Part shown: piece after piece, positions 21,728 through 34,601 of the stretch
How positions within the stretch are numbered: position 1 is the stretch's first letter
How the letters are laid out: the number at the start of each line of letters is the position of its first letter
Source of the DNA: Certhia americana
Lineage: Eukaryota > Chordata > Aves > Passeriformes > Certhiidae
Direction of reading: 5' to 3'
NCBI GenBank assembly: GCA_018697195.1
Contig: CM031858.1
Coordinates: forward strand, 90,075,095 to 90,139,094
Length of the DNA: 64,000 nucleotides
Program-made: the position numbers and the translations under genes
Notes under the pieces: generated by a model
What the model was told of the DNA's origin: nothing
Databases searched by the model: none
Seen by the model: the letters and a program-made list of their open reading frames with translations, nothing else

Positions 21728-23611
21728 GCCTGAATACAAGCTGGTACAAGTAGAGGGACTGACTGGAGGATTTGAGAAGAGATACAGTGTGCAGAACTGT
21801 CTGCTGCTGAAACAGTGGATTTACAAACTGAAAATTTCTTGAGTTGCATTGGACGAGAGTCGCTTTTCTTCTTCTCACACACTTTTCATTGCAGTTACAT
21901 GCGTAAAGAAACTGCAGAGTCTTCTGCCTGCCCCTTGCCCTGATTATTCCTACAGGTTCTGCTGAGACATTAGAATATCTATGAATTCACTGGCGAAGAT
22001 CGGTGCCATCTAATAAAGAAAACTGACTCACAAAAGGAAGACCTTATTTCTTGCTATTTGAATGGGAAATTCCCTCATAGCAGAGCACTTGTTGCCATCT
22101 AAACATAATGCAAGAGATAGATGGCGTCCACTTTGTATTTCTTGAGCAATGTGTTTACTGTAATACACTTGAATACATATATATCTGTACTAATAGTTTT
22201 TTACTAGGTACTATGCTTGACTCAGTAGGTGTTAACTTTGATTTAGTAGATTAAATATCTGATTCATCAGGTAATTCACAGGTTTCAACAGGTTGTATAG
22301 TTGAATCAACCCATGAAGTATCTGGCAGTGTTTATTTTTTCCAAAGGTTGTTTTATCCACATTAGAATGAACTTTGTTTAGTTCTCTATATGGCACATTA
22401 CTTTAAGTGCAAGTTAAACATTTTATTGGGAATGTATACTGTAAAGTGTTCACTTAAATATGTTTATTCAGCCTTTCTGAATTTCAAGCAGATTATTCCC
22501 TTGTGAAAAGTTTTGTGTTTAAACATTATTCTTCTATTAATACTAGCTTTTGTTCAGCTGTCTTGCTGAAATTTCAGAAATAAAACAAATTTTTCTATTT
22601 TTTTTAATTATTTCATACCCAAAGGATAACAAAACATAAAAACAGAATAACAAAAAGATGCAGGTTTCAAAATATGATGGTTCATCTTTGACAAATGGAT
22701 GTTTATTTTTGCTTTTTTTTCCAGTTCTTTTACATCTTGCAGGTTGCACAGCAGAAACTAATTTAAAAGAAATCTTGACAATAAACCGACAGAGGAGAAT
22801 TGGCATGGACAAATATAAAGAAGAAAGAGTTAGGAGAAATTAAAGAATAATATGGTGATGTTGGTCGAATACCTGAGGACAGACTGTGGAAGAACATGTT
22901 ACAACATACTTCTGAAGTAAATGTTTTGGCTATAGATAACATTTAAGTTCACAAGAACTGTATCAATGAATGTAGAAAAGAACATTTGATAGTGATATGT
23001 GTCAGAGCTAATAAAGAGTAGGTCTTCTAGGAGGCACCACAAACATCCATGAAAGTCGTTGCCCTGTCTGTTGCATCACCATCTAGTGGTCCTTAATAAG
23101 ATTCTCACTATGCAAAAGTAAATATAATCTTGGCTAGCAGAATGGACTGGTGCTGAATCTTTCCTGGAGTCTTAGCAGTAGATGTAGCTGGATTTTAATT
23201 GCTAAAATCATGAAATCAGGTAAGCAGGAGTTGACAAGTAGGATCTTAAGTACTCAGGCCAAAATCTGTCATAGCTAAATGGACTTTTTACACTCTTTTT
23301 GCACTCACCAAGTGCTCAGCCTTTTGTACCTCTTTTTTCTTTCACACATTAGACTACTGATGACAAGACATAAATCTGTAATGAAAATCATAGGACTTTA
23401 TTTTGTTTAACTTCTTCAAGATTTCACTGAAAGATACTACTCCAAGTAACTTGAACATCCTATGGTGGCAAATATTCTTTTGTTTAAATGGACTTCTCTT
23501 GTTTCTTGTTTTAAATTATAATTGCAGTTCTGCATTGCAGGTGGTTAATCTTGTTTTATTTTTAAGTTACTGTTTTCTTTGTATTTTAATTATATATTTA
23601 AGGTTTTCTAG

Positions 23612-23689
23612 GTATAAGAGAAAGTTGGATAGTTCTGGAAAATACCGGGCGCAGCAAACAGTACTAGGAAGATATAAAATAATAAAAAG
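23612..23689 (+). other. Exon-like interval (weak)
   Basis: Follows 'ggttttctag' and is followed by 'gtaaga' at 23690. One frame is open throughout and reads YKRKLDSSGKYRAQQTVLGR and on. It contains two CpGs ('ccgggcgc'), unusual here. The upstream tract is only weakly pyrimidine-rich, so this is probably chance. Confidence 0.12.
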
Positions 23690-23692
23690 GTA

Positions 23693-23716
23693 AGAGAAGA
23701 GAAGAGAAGAGAAGAA
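23693..23716 (+). repeat. (GAGAA)n microsatellite
   Basis: About five tandem pentamers. Confidence 0.85.
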
Positions 23717-25019
23717 TAATTGCTGAACTGTTGTAAATAGGTTATAAGATTTTAGCCTTTCAGTCTTATATAAGGTTATCCTAATTTTACATTTCACAGT
23801 CATTGTACTGAGTACTGGCTATACTGACTGTTCTTATTTACATCTGCATGGATTGATAAATTAAGATGCAATTTCTGCACCTCCAACATCTTTGCATCTT
23901 TGTAATATGCGGAAATTAGAATTTCCCAGAAGAAGTTATTTCATTTATTGAAATTGATTTTGGATGTTTCTTGCCATTGACTTTTTAAACAACTGTGCTA
24001 AAGAACTGTAAATATGATGTTGATGTACTATGCTCTTGATCTACATTGGAATGGGCTAAGTTTTACCTTTGTAACGCATGACTAAAGGTATTAGAGGTAA
24101 AGAAAGCATGAATATCAATCTGTTTCTGTACTCAAAATGACCCCTGGTTTTATTAGTAATGGAATCTAAGTGACATCATCTTTTGACAGTCATGATCTTT
24201 AACCCAGTTTGATCTAAACCAGACTCCTTTGGAATGATATCATTAAGGTAAATCCCTGAAAGAAGAGCAAACCATTTTATTATAAACCATTTAAGGGTAT
24301 TAAGTTACTGGGAATGATTTCACTGATTTTTTTTACTTATAAAGGACAAACAGTTTCAAGATTGCATGTTAATATCAAGACACAACTGAACTTTGAATTT
24401 TTTTGCAATTGCATTAAGTTTAATCTTCTTAAATAAATTATAAGTCTTCACATCTTTTAAAACATGATTCAGAAGTCACTTAAGTATTTCTTATGTGAAC
24501 ACTGCAGTGCAAACTATATTACTATACCTAATTCTATTAAAAAAAATTGAACTTCAATAAAAATGAAAAAAAAAGTAGCTATTTTACACAAGGAATCTTA
24601 TTCTTTCCACCTTTTCCACTCTAAACCCATTCCATCTGTCATGTGAATTCCTGGTTCCTTTCAGTAACTGGCCATCCTGGGATTGTTTTGCTTTTCTGAG
24701 AATACTGACTGAGAATTTTGGTCTTTTGTTTATGATGTATCACAAAAGATTATTTTAAAAACTGCACATTGATACTAAATGAAAAATAGTAAGTCTTGAT
24801 TTGATCCCAGAGAGAAAAGTGTTATTCAAAATACCCACTTAGGCAAGGGGAGTTGTAAGCAAAAGAGGTATGCTTTGATTGTGATATAAATTTTTGCTCT
24901 TGATTTTTTTCATTTTTAAAAACTTTAAGCCATTGAATAGAAATGAAAATAGCAACTAAACACTCTCAATAGCAAAAATGCACAAATACACTTTTGAAGA
25001 GCATTGCTGCTACCAAGAG

Positions 25020-25260
25020 AAACATTATCTTGTAATCAATTGATTTGTTTTGTCAATGGTTTTCCTTGAAAGCAGATTGCAGTCTGCCAGTCTTACAGAG
25101 GCATTATCTTGAGCTTAATCCTGATATTTTTGGTAGCCTCACTTTTGTTTTTATCTTCCAGCCAGGTGTTTCTAATAGTTTTGACTGTAAGATAACCCAA
25201 TAGCTGGTGATTAATGTAGCCATCGTAAAGATAATAAACAATCCCGGAAACAGAACTCAA
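25020..25260. other. Candidate conserved non-coding block
   Basis: Complex, repeat-free sequence with homeodomain-like words, for example 'ctggtgattaatgtagcc' and 'gataataaacaatcc', and almost no low complexity. This is an impression from composition only; alignment to other birds would decide. Confidence 0.2.
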
Positions 25261-25771
25261 AGTTCAAATATGAATGCTAACAGTAATTGCTTTTAACAAG
25301 TGCAAGGAAGAAGTGAGAGGAAACCTGGTATTGAATTTTGTGTTGCCAAAGAGCAACTGACCAGCGATAACAGAAGCATCAGAAACACTGAGTGCAGAGA
25401 GGTAGCACTTTGCACAGGAAGTATCATGAAACAGCCCATGTCAGCCCAGTAGTAATTGGGCCTTTGAAGTTGCAAATGTGAGAAGAGATGAACATTCATC
25501 TTTAAAGTGTGCTGAGTCTCAGGGATTACTTTTGGTTAAAGTAGGAATGTGCAGTTATTTGAAACCTGACCCTGAGGTCTCTAAAAAGTTTGGCTTAGGT
25601 TGTGCTAGAACTGACCTTGTAAATTTAGACAGCTGCTAGACTACTGCTAGGAGCAAATTATTACAGCAATTGTGATTTTCATGACTAGCATAAAAGCAAA
25701 GGGCACCTATTTAAGACCTGTGAGGTCAACTTTCACATTTACTACATTGCAGAGAAGGAGAATCGGTGAAG

Positions 25772-25781
25772 TCTCGCGAGA
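25772..25781. promoter_or_regulatory. Isolated TCTCGCGAGA palindromic motif
   Basis: A perfect ten-base copy of the TCTCGCGAGA element known from CpG-rich vertebrate promoters and linked to ZBTB33 (Kaiso). Here it lies outside any CpG island, with two CpGs in otherwise CpG-poor DNA. Just downstream 'aataaggtactg' resembles a donor site. It could mark a promoter of a non-coding transcript, or be chance. Confidence 0.35.
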
Positions 25782-27047
25782 ATAAGGTACTGTGAAGAAC
25801 TTTGAGATTCTGCATAAAGCTGGAGGAAAAAGAAGAAAAACACATAAATATAGCAGTATAGTTCTTTCAAGACATGAGTTATTCTGGTGAAATAGATTTT
25901 ATTTCAGAATATTTTATTTTTTAAAAAATCTCATTTACAAGCAAGTATTTAGAGAGAATGTGCCAATATTAAAATGTGCAAATATTAAAAATACATAGCA
26001 AACTTTGAAGCCATAACAGGTTTTTTCATGTGATTGTTTTGCCTCTGTTTTTAGAAGAATAAATACTTTAGCAATAAATAGGTTTATCAAAATTCATTTG
26101 ATTTTCTTTTTGAGTTTGTTGCAATAGAAGATTGGATATAAGCCTAAAGATATGATTTTGTGGTCACTTTATTTAATGCCATGTCAATCAGAGATGGAAA
26201 TCATCAATTCTTTTTTTGAACTTTGGAATGGTTTCTATTTGATCTGTGTTTTTAAGTTGTTTGGGTGATTGGAATCATGCAGTTTTATTCACGTGAATTC
26301 AAAGAGCTCAGAATTGTTTCTTTATGTGAGGTTTTAGAATTTCATGTGGAAGAAAGTTGGGGGTTTTTTGATTCACTTTTTATTAAAAGAAAAAAATTAC
26401 TGCTATGATTTTTAGCCTGTTCACACATCTGCATAGCATTTGATTATGTGATTTCCTCAGAACACTTAATATTTGATGGACTCAGAATTCAAACATTCAT
26501 GTACACTAATTTTTCCTTATTCAACTGACACATCACAACTAACCCATTTTCACCTTTGTGACCCAAATGTTTATAAGGAAACCACCTGAATTCTGACAAA
26601 AAATTAAAAAATTGATTTTGCACGTCTGTACTGAGATGTGATGATTTCACAGAGATATGTGGAATCCAAAAAGGTATCTTCCTCCAAAATGTTGAAAGCT
26701 GATTTTTATGTGGCTAATATTACTATAATTTGGAGCTCAGACTCATGAGTTTTGTTGTGCTGAATACTATACTCATCAAAAGCAGAGCTTACAACAGCCA
26801 GGTAGAAAAAGAAGAAGCAAATTAGATTTTTCAATGAGTGATATTGGTTATGGTGTTCACATGTTTTTTGGGAGTATCACATTTAAAAGATATTTTGAGG
26901 AAGGACTCACTAATAGAAAAATTGGAAAGACTAAAAAAAGAACCTGAAAAAAGTAATGGAAGATAGTCATAAGTGGACAGGCATTTTGAAAAAAAGATTG
27001 GAGTTGATGGATAGCTGAGAGAATAAGGGGAATGAATGCTAGTTGCC
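25782..27047. other. AT-rich sequence, nothing recognised
   Basis: No repeats or frames of note. Confidence 0.45.
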
Positions 27048-27075
27048 TAGGAAGATGCCATTAGGCATCTTCCTA
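27048..27075. repeat. Perfect 12-bp hairpin with 4-nt loop
   Basis: TAGGAAGATGCC at 27048-27059, loop ATTA, and GGCATCTTCCTA at 27064-27075. The tight loop makes it one of the most stable short hairpins in the window. No T-tract follows that would suggest a Pol III terminator. Confidence 0.87.
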
Positions 27076-30000
27076 ATCATTAGACATGATTGCAAAGCAT
27101 AGGATCATATTTGAGAGGATCTAGTATGGAGTGCATTTTAATTTGTGCATAATATAGAACTTCATTTAGCTCAGAGGTGCAAGACAGATGGACCACCTGG
27201 GCAAGCAGATCAGTTAACTGCATATACATTCGAGGAGAAAGAGCCACAGGAGTTTTAGAAGTGTGGAAAACCAAGAAAATACATAAGAATGAACTCAGGA
27301 AGGATTAGCAAATGGGCTGGATTCTCTAGTGATCATGTAGGAGTGGGTTTGGTCTTGGGTTTTGTCAGTCATTATATAAAATTAATCAGTGAGCCCCTGT
27401 GTGCTGAAGCAGAGATTTGAGGAATAAGCCAAATGCCACAAGTGATGATGTGGATGGGGCATATGAGTTCTAGGAAAAAAAGCACACCTGTTTAGCCTGA
27501 ACATAGACCTGCTCATTAGATAAATTCTAGAGCTGAAGAAGAATATGAATTTAGATATTTCTTAGTCATTCACTAATGCTAAGAATAAAATCAGAATAAA
27601 AGAGTGCAGTAATGAACCATGGCTTGCAGTTTTAAATTAGACCTTGCAATACAAGAAATAGAAAGTGAATGAAGGACAGGAAAAAGCAAGAAACAGTAAA
27701 GATCACAATTTAATGATAACCATAGGCTCTTCTTTGCCTTTGTACATGTTCAGCACCTGGTCAGTACATGATCTCTTCACCTTCTAGATCCATTAATACA
27801 GACAGGAATGTTTTGGGGTTTTTTTATTTATATTGTGACTTTTAATCGGCTGTAGCTAAATAAAGCTAAATAAATCCTTTGGTGTCCTTCATGTTTTCTA
27901 GAACTGGAAGGCATCCTGTATGTCTGTTCTTAATCCTATTACAGGTTACAACAGTTTTTTTAAAGTGAGTGAACAGAGGTTAAATTTTCCAGAAGGTATT
28001 TCTTTAGCCTATATTCAGTCTAAGGTGACATCACTACATACTATCATGTTCTTGGTGCATCAATTACGTCTGTATATTCTAGTATCTTCTTAAGTTTGAA
28101 AAACTCATTTTGCTTTCTTTCCTGTCAGTAAGGTTTACGTTTTCATGGAATTCACATACTTGGAAGATATACTGAAGAACATTTATGGAATTCAGAAATC
28201 TTTGGATGAATTAGTTCACTGATTGTGCTACCAAAAGATTTTAGATGGTGGTAAATATGCATCTAGAAGCCTCACTTGTCAAGGGGAGAATTTGGCCTGT
28301 ACAAAAAACACGTATTTCTGCTGCCATGGTGTAATTTTGCTATCGATTCCAAAAGCAGAAATCAATGCTTGTTCATTAGGGTTACCCACGTTGACCCTTC
28401 CCCTCTGCTGTTTGCTGACTTTTTTCTGTTTAAAAAATATTAAACCTCTTTGTTGAGCTTATCCCCTCCTTTCTACTAATGAACTTATCATTTTAGTACT
28501 TTCTAAGTGTTTTATATTTGTAAGTGACATTAAGTATTGTGTACTCTGCTGTTTCTGACTGGCACTTCACACATAGCCCTTTCACTCTCATCTCAGAAGT
28601 GTAACGACATTGTTCACTATATTTTAGTTGTCAGTGGAGATCAAAGTTATTTCCAGCAAAATCTGCCATGGAGTTGGCAGTCACAGAACAACTGACATCA
28701 AGTACAAGTCCCTTTCTGTCAGGGTTATGGCATGGTACTGATTGCAATAATGTTAGGGTTTTGCATGCCACCCACCACTGGTGAATACACAATAGATATG
28801 CTGGTTGGACATCTGCTTAACACCTAACACTAGGGCTGGTAATTGTCGTGGAATATTCTTGAAAGCTAATGCATTTTCTTTATGGTTGATTATTTGCTCT
28901 TCTGCCTATAGAAGTGCACATGCACTATGTATATTTCTTTATAAAACCTTATGAAATGTTGGCGCACCTCTTAGCAAAATACTTAGATATAAAGACTTAA
29001 AAAATATTTATGCAATCTCACCTTTACAGGCATCAAGCTTTTCTAATGGCTTTGTAAAAGGTGGAGATTGAATTTTTTTTGTGGAAGGGAGTCCAGTTTG
29101 TCTTTGGCTATTCTGCAATTTAGGACCCACAGATGGTTTTGTTCAAGTGGATCTAGTTTCATTTGCTTTGTCAAATGCACTAATCCTGATGAGCAGGCCC
29201 CAAATGCAAAGCTAGCTTGGATAGACATTGTCAATAACCCTTTATGGTAATGAATAAATTGTGTCTGCTGTTTAAGCAATGTGTTGTGTTGAGTGAAAGT
29301 TCTTAAAGATGGAGGAGAGATGTGGATAGAAACATCTTAAAGATGTGATGGTAAAACAGGTGAGATTTCAAGAAACAGAAAAAGCATGGCACCCTGACAA
29401 ACAGGTAAAAATATTTGGGATTAGGGAAAACATTTCTGCAGTTCAAGTGAAAAGACACAGGAATTTATCAGCCTGGATCTTCTAATAATTTCTGAGAAGT
29501 ATTTTCTTTGGGAATTTTTCTTTCTTGTTTGGCTTTATGTCTGAAGTTCTAGTCTTATATTGAGAGGTATTTCTGTGTTTCCTCACCTCTGAAATCTGGT
29601 CCAAAATAACCAAAATAAGTTTCCAAACTCTTTTGAGCTGTCCCAGCTTGACTGATAATACTTTTCCATTGGAGTAATCACTGTGCTGTCAAATAACACT
29701 AACATTACTCCTTTAGACTTAATTTTTAGTGATGTCAGGCTCCAGTTGCAATTTATGCATCTTCTCAACATTAAAAAATGGGGAGGATGTGTGTGTTCAT
29801 GAGCATACTGACTAAAGTGCTTTCAGTAGACTGTAGTTGGTGTGTCCAACAGAGAATACAGAAATTAAAATATCATGACTAAACTGTATCTGTACAGCAG
29901 CACCACAGTGTCACTAGTCTAGTAATTGTTTCTGTCATCACATCAGTGCTTACTAGTGGATTTTTCCAACTTTTACCCTTGACTGGCTGGACTGATCTTG

Positions 30001-33000
30001 ATTTAACTCTAGGAAGAGGATGGAAATTGCAACTCCTCAGGAACAGGCAACAAGAACCCCCATATTAAAATACAGAGAGTGCATGAAGCACCTGAGATCT
30101 CTCAGTGGTTGACTAAAATGCTATAAGGTGGTTACTGTAGTAATAATAATATGTCTGTTGGGATAAAAAAAATCACTTCAAGACTATCACTGAAACATTT
30201 TGATAACCTTTTTCAGGTATCCAGGGGCAGTTTCTAAATTATCTTGATTATGTTATCGTGTCCTTTGCGCTTTTGTGACTTGTGTTCTGCATTTTCCTAC
30301 ACATTGAGAAACAGTGTTGTTTTGCCAAGTAACCTATATATGACCCCCTCCCCCATCAGTTATTAACACTGTTCTAATTTAAAGAAATATTATGCGTTAC
30401 AGTTTTGCTATTTATACAACACCTGGAAGCATGTTTACATTGCTCCATTTCAAAAGAAACTCACTGCTCTATGAAATACTTGAGGTTGTCTCAAGTCCGG
30501 TCAGGGCTCACATCATTAAATAAATATCAAAGCAAACAACTGAGTTTTGTCTTTGATTGGAGAACCTCAAGGAATAAATATGCCAGTATACTTTAGTCCT
30601 GCCATAACTTTACCATGATTGCTTATATGCTTATGAAATGAAACAGTCTATTAGTACAAAGTAAATGTTAAAAATGCAAACCAATATTTATCTCAATCAT
30701 AAGCCAAGTTGTTTCTTTTCCAAACGAAATATGTTTACAATTGTATCTGCCTGCTGTGACTGATACAACTTGATAGTACATTTGCTAAGTGTGTCTCAAA
30801 AGTTTTCCATGGATATTGACTTTACAATCTCCTGCAGACAGAACAGCCATAATATAAGCTACCTGTAAAAAGGAGTGAAGTTATTTTTCAGTAATTGCAT
30901 GCTAGCAATCTGAATACTACAGACCTTTATAAAAAGCAGGTTTGCATATATCTATTGCAAGAAGCAATTCTATTGGATTTCCATCACAAATAGTAAATGC
31001 TAAAAAAATGCTCTGATTTTTAAGGTGTAAATGGGTTTCTACTAATTAGTCTGATGCAATTTTGCTGCCACATAGAACTTCAGTACAGGTCTGGGTGAAT
31101 GAAACTGGTACTGCTGTACTAATAATCCACAAATGTGTACAGAAACTTGGACAAGCCTGCTATATTACATTCTATGATTAGAACTGGTGAAATTTGGAAT
31201 GGTAAGTTTCTTCCAAAATAGCTTACACCTCTTTTTTCTTTCCTTCTGAACAATGTTTCCACTTTTTGATGGTTCATTTTGCTTTTCTAATTAGGAAAAC
31301 TCCCCATTTCATCCTTTCTGGTTGTTTGCAATGCTCATTTGAAGCTGAGGGAAATATTTTTACTGTGCATTTAAAGAAGAATTTAGAAGAATATGAAACT
31401 TACCATAAAAAGGATGGAAAATGTAGTGTTTCACAAAGCAAAGAGATTGCACCAGGAAAACTAAGTAAAAGGAGAGAACTGGGGGCCTCGAGAGTGCAAG
31501 GGCTTTTCCTGGCTTTGCTGGAAGCTGCTTTGACAGGTTCAGATGTTTATTACAACCTTGGTCAGAACTGTCAAGCCACCTTTTTTTAAAGACTTTGAGT
31601 TAAGTACATGTTTATAAAGTAAAAAAAAATAAAGTGTTTTGGATAATCTGAATAAAAATTACTTACCTTCTAAAAGTTCTGTTTACATATTATTCCTGTT
31701 ACTATAAACTTTTTAGCTCAGTTTATTGCTACAAACATTATCTTTAGCAGTCTTGTAGAATGGCTGAATGTATTAGTTAGGCTGTTCTAAATCTGATTTT
31801 TCACTAGCAAAGAAGTTTCCAAAAGTGTACGAAATAGTGAAAACTACTATGTTTCAGACAGCTTTATAAGTCAATTGCAACTATTCTAACAGCAGCTGCT
31901 GAGAAACTTCTTTGAATTCTTTCGATATCATATCCTGACATTACAAAATCTGTCATTGTGATATATCTTGAATTGCAGAGTAAAATATAGTACAGGCTTC
32001 TTGCATGGTATGAAAAGTTTCAGTTTTATGACTATACTGTTATTCAGCCTTTCATCTGCAGTGCAGATCAACAGTTCTGAATTTATTACATACATCTGTC
32101 TGAACTCTCGCTGCTCAGTGGGGAAAAACAACAGTTGAACATAGAAAACTGGAACTCCAGTTCTGGCAGGTTTTGTTCTAAGTAATCAGAATATATCACA
32201 ATCTTGTTTGAGGCAGATGAGCTGAAACAAAATGTAACAAAACGAGAACAAACAAACAAACAAAAAATCTACCATGTTTTCCCTACTATAAAATTAACAG
32301 AAAATTTATTTATTTCCCCTAGAAATAGTCTGGTTTTACATGATTTGGATTCTCAGTTCAAATAATCTTTAATTGCTTTCCCATGAATGTCTAAAAATTG
32401 TCTGAAAATCATCTATAAAGCTAGCATTGCCATCTTCTATTTTTCAGCTGTTCTTTAAAAGGGACCAGGATTGAGGAAAACATAAATTAGGTAATTAAAA
32501 TCTGAAGTAGAATTTTCTGTTTTGGCTTATTCTTCAAACTTCTATGTGTTTCTGGGAGATAGACTAAAATACTTTAGATAGCTTAGCATCTACATAAAAA
32601 ATCTTCAGTTCTGTAAAGAATGAGGAGGTTGCATAGAAATAAAAGGAAAAAAAATCATTCATGAACTTCATGAGAATATTGGATGGAGATAAGAAGGCAG
32701 AGATGCAGACTGAGGAAAAATGCAGAGCTGAGACAGAATCAACAACTGAACTACAAGGAGTGAAAACAAACAGCTTCTAAATCAGAATCTGCTGAACTAT
32801 TTGTATCAAGAAATGCTTTTGCACCTACATCGCTTCCTTCTGCTGTTGTACTGGCTTCAACTCTTAATGGAAAGCAGAGTGTTTGTGTTCTTGGTAAAAT
32901 ATCACTCAGGAATTGTCTTTCTTCCACAGCCTGTGTACATGGGGAAGAGCACAAAAGACAGAGAATAAATCTCTAAGAAGGCAGGCAGTTTAGATGGCAG

Positions 33001-33060
33001 GGACATTTGCTTCAGCTTGCCTCTGTTCAGTCCATCATGAACAGTATTTCTCAATCTTGG
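27076..33060. other. AT-rich sequence, no recognised gene or repeat
   Basis: The longest frame (31266-31589, 107 codons) has no recognisable domain. An AAAC microsatellite lies near 32250-32267. Confidence 0.45.
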
Positions 33061-33080
33061 ATTTTTTCTGTTAAAGAAAA

Positions 33081-33142
33081 TTTTTGTCTCCCTCCCTCCC
33101 GCTCTTCCTTCTCAGAGCTATAATGCCAATCATGTGGTAAGG
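33081..33142 (+). other. Microexon-like interval (21 nt) with strong acceptor
   Basis: A nearly pure pyrimidine tract (33081-33112) ends in CAG at 33113-33115. After 21 nt (33116-33136) comes GTAAGG at 33137. The 21 nt read SYNANHV in one open frame. The acceptor looks very strong, but other acceptor-donor pairs at similar spacing occur by chance in this window (for example before the GTAAGT at 31202), so support is weak. Confidence 0.18.
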
Positions 33143-34510
33143 GAGGCTTGGTATAACACCTTTCTTCAGAGGTCCCTTTGTAGTCCACTTTTGAGGGCTT
33201 TTCTTTTTATTCCACACATCTAGTCTCTAACAATCCACTTCTATGTTGATTTTATTATCATTTGCTCTGCATTCTGTCCCATAACTGACATGATTCCTTT
33301 TATTCCTCTTTTCTCTTACTGGGTTTGACAACAACATAGCAAATTGATGTCTTCTCTTTTCTTCCATATCACTGTGGTCTACTTTCTCCATCACCACAGA
33401 TAAATGTCTTCCTTCTAGGTCCAGATTTCTCTTCCCTGTCCTGTGACATTGCTCTTCTTTGCATACAACATACAGATTGTATCCAGGTAATGAATTATAT
33501 TTATTCTTGAACAATAAAGCTGCTGTTGCAGTGGTTTCCTGCTTGTTTACTGATCTGTTTTTTCCTCAGGTGTAAATGATCATTTGTGTTTGAAATATTG
33601 CTTCCATATTTATCTCTCTCTTTTCTGCTCAGATTACAGTTCAGTCCACGTTCCATGTTTTTCCACAACAAATTCATATGTCACCAATGGTCATGACTCT
33701 AATTTAATTCTTTCTTCTCTCTCCGATGTTGACTTAAGCACCATCATAAGATCATAAGATCACTCTTTCTTCCCATTTCAAACACTGAAACACCATTTCC
33801 AATTTTAAATTTCCCATTGAACTCCACCTCTTTCACACTCTCTAGCAACATATAATGAAATAATTATAAATCTGACATTTTTTACATTATGTAAGGATTT
33901 CTACAAGCCAAAATATGGCATATTTATATGTTCATTAAATGCAGAAATACTGTGACTTAAATATGTGTAAAAATAAGATAATAATCTGTATGTGAAATCC
34001 CACTGAAGAAATGTTTAAGTGCCTTTTATCTTTTTAAGTTTTGTCTATGAATCCTAGCAACTATTTTATAAATGTTTCAATTTGTGTCTACCATAAAACA
34101 AATTCAAAATTTGTTATCTTTCTTCTGAAATACAACACTACTCTAAAAATTTGATAAATTGCTACCTTCATTTTGAATGTAAATGTTTCTTCATTTTTGC
34201 ATGTGTCATCTTTTCAATGGCTTTGTCAGGGACTAGCTAATAATCTAATGTAGAAGATATCCAGCTTTGTTTAATTCACATTTTTGCAGTCAGCTTACAA
34301 GACGTAGTGCCCTCAGCCTGTGAGCAGGATTCAAGAATACTAAGTGCTGAACACATATGAAATATAATCTCAGGGGCCCAGATATGTCCCCACCAGGGAA
34401 AGCTGACCCTCTTTTGCAGTTTAAATAGTTGTTCCTGAATTTGTGTCCTGCATTATTTCCTGCACTTGTTTTTAAAAGAACAGATAAAATATACCCTTGT
34501 TTTATTGCAG
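33143..34510. other. Pyrimidine-biased sequence, nothing recognised
   Basis: The + strand is notably C+T rich from about 33160 to 33840. No repeat family recognised. Confidence 0.4.
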
Positions 34511-34595
34511 TTTTCTATTTGCTGATGGAAGGAGACCCAGTTGAATTTATATGGACATCATCAGACTTGAACAGGGTTAATCTGCTTAGGCTCAG
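34511..34595 (+). other. Exon-like interval (85 nt) with consensus donor
   Basis: Preceded by 'cccttgttttattgcag' and followed by the consensus donor CAG|GTGAGT at 34593-34601. One of three frames is open for the full length and reads FYLLMEGDPVEFIWTSSDLN and on. I do not recognise the peptide. It does not join in frame with the 33116-33136 interval. It could be an exon of a non-coding RNA or of a gene outside the window, or chance. Confidence 0.2.
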
Positions 34596-34601
34596 GTGAG
34601 T

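Larger units (their letters stand above)
21728..25019. other. AT-rich sequence without recognised genes
   Basis: Includes an exon-like interval (23612-23689) and a GAGAA microsatellite, listed separately. Nothing else recognised. Confidence 0.45.

Noticed and set aside
31140..31210. Acceptor-donor pair around GTAAGT at 31202 enclosing 20 nt
   Set aside because: Weak pyrimidine tract and no open multiple-of-three length; useful as a sign that such pairs occur by chance here.
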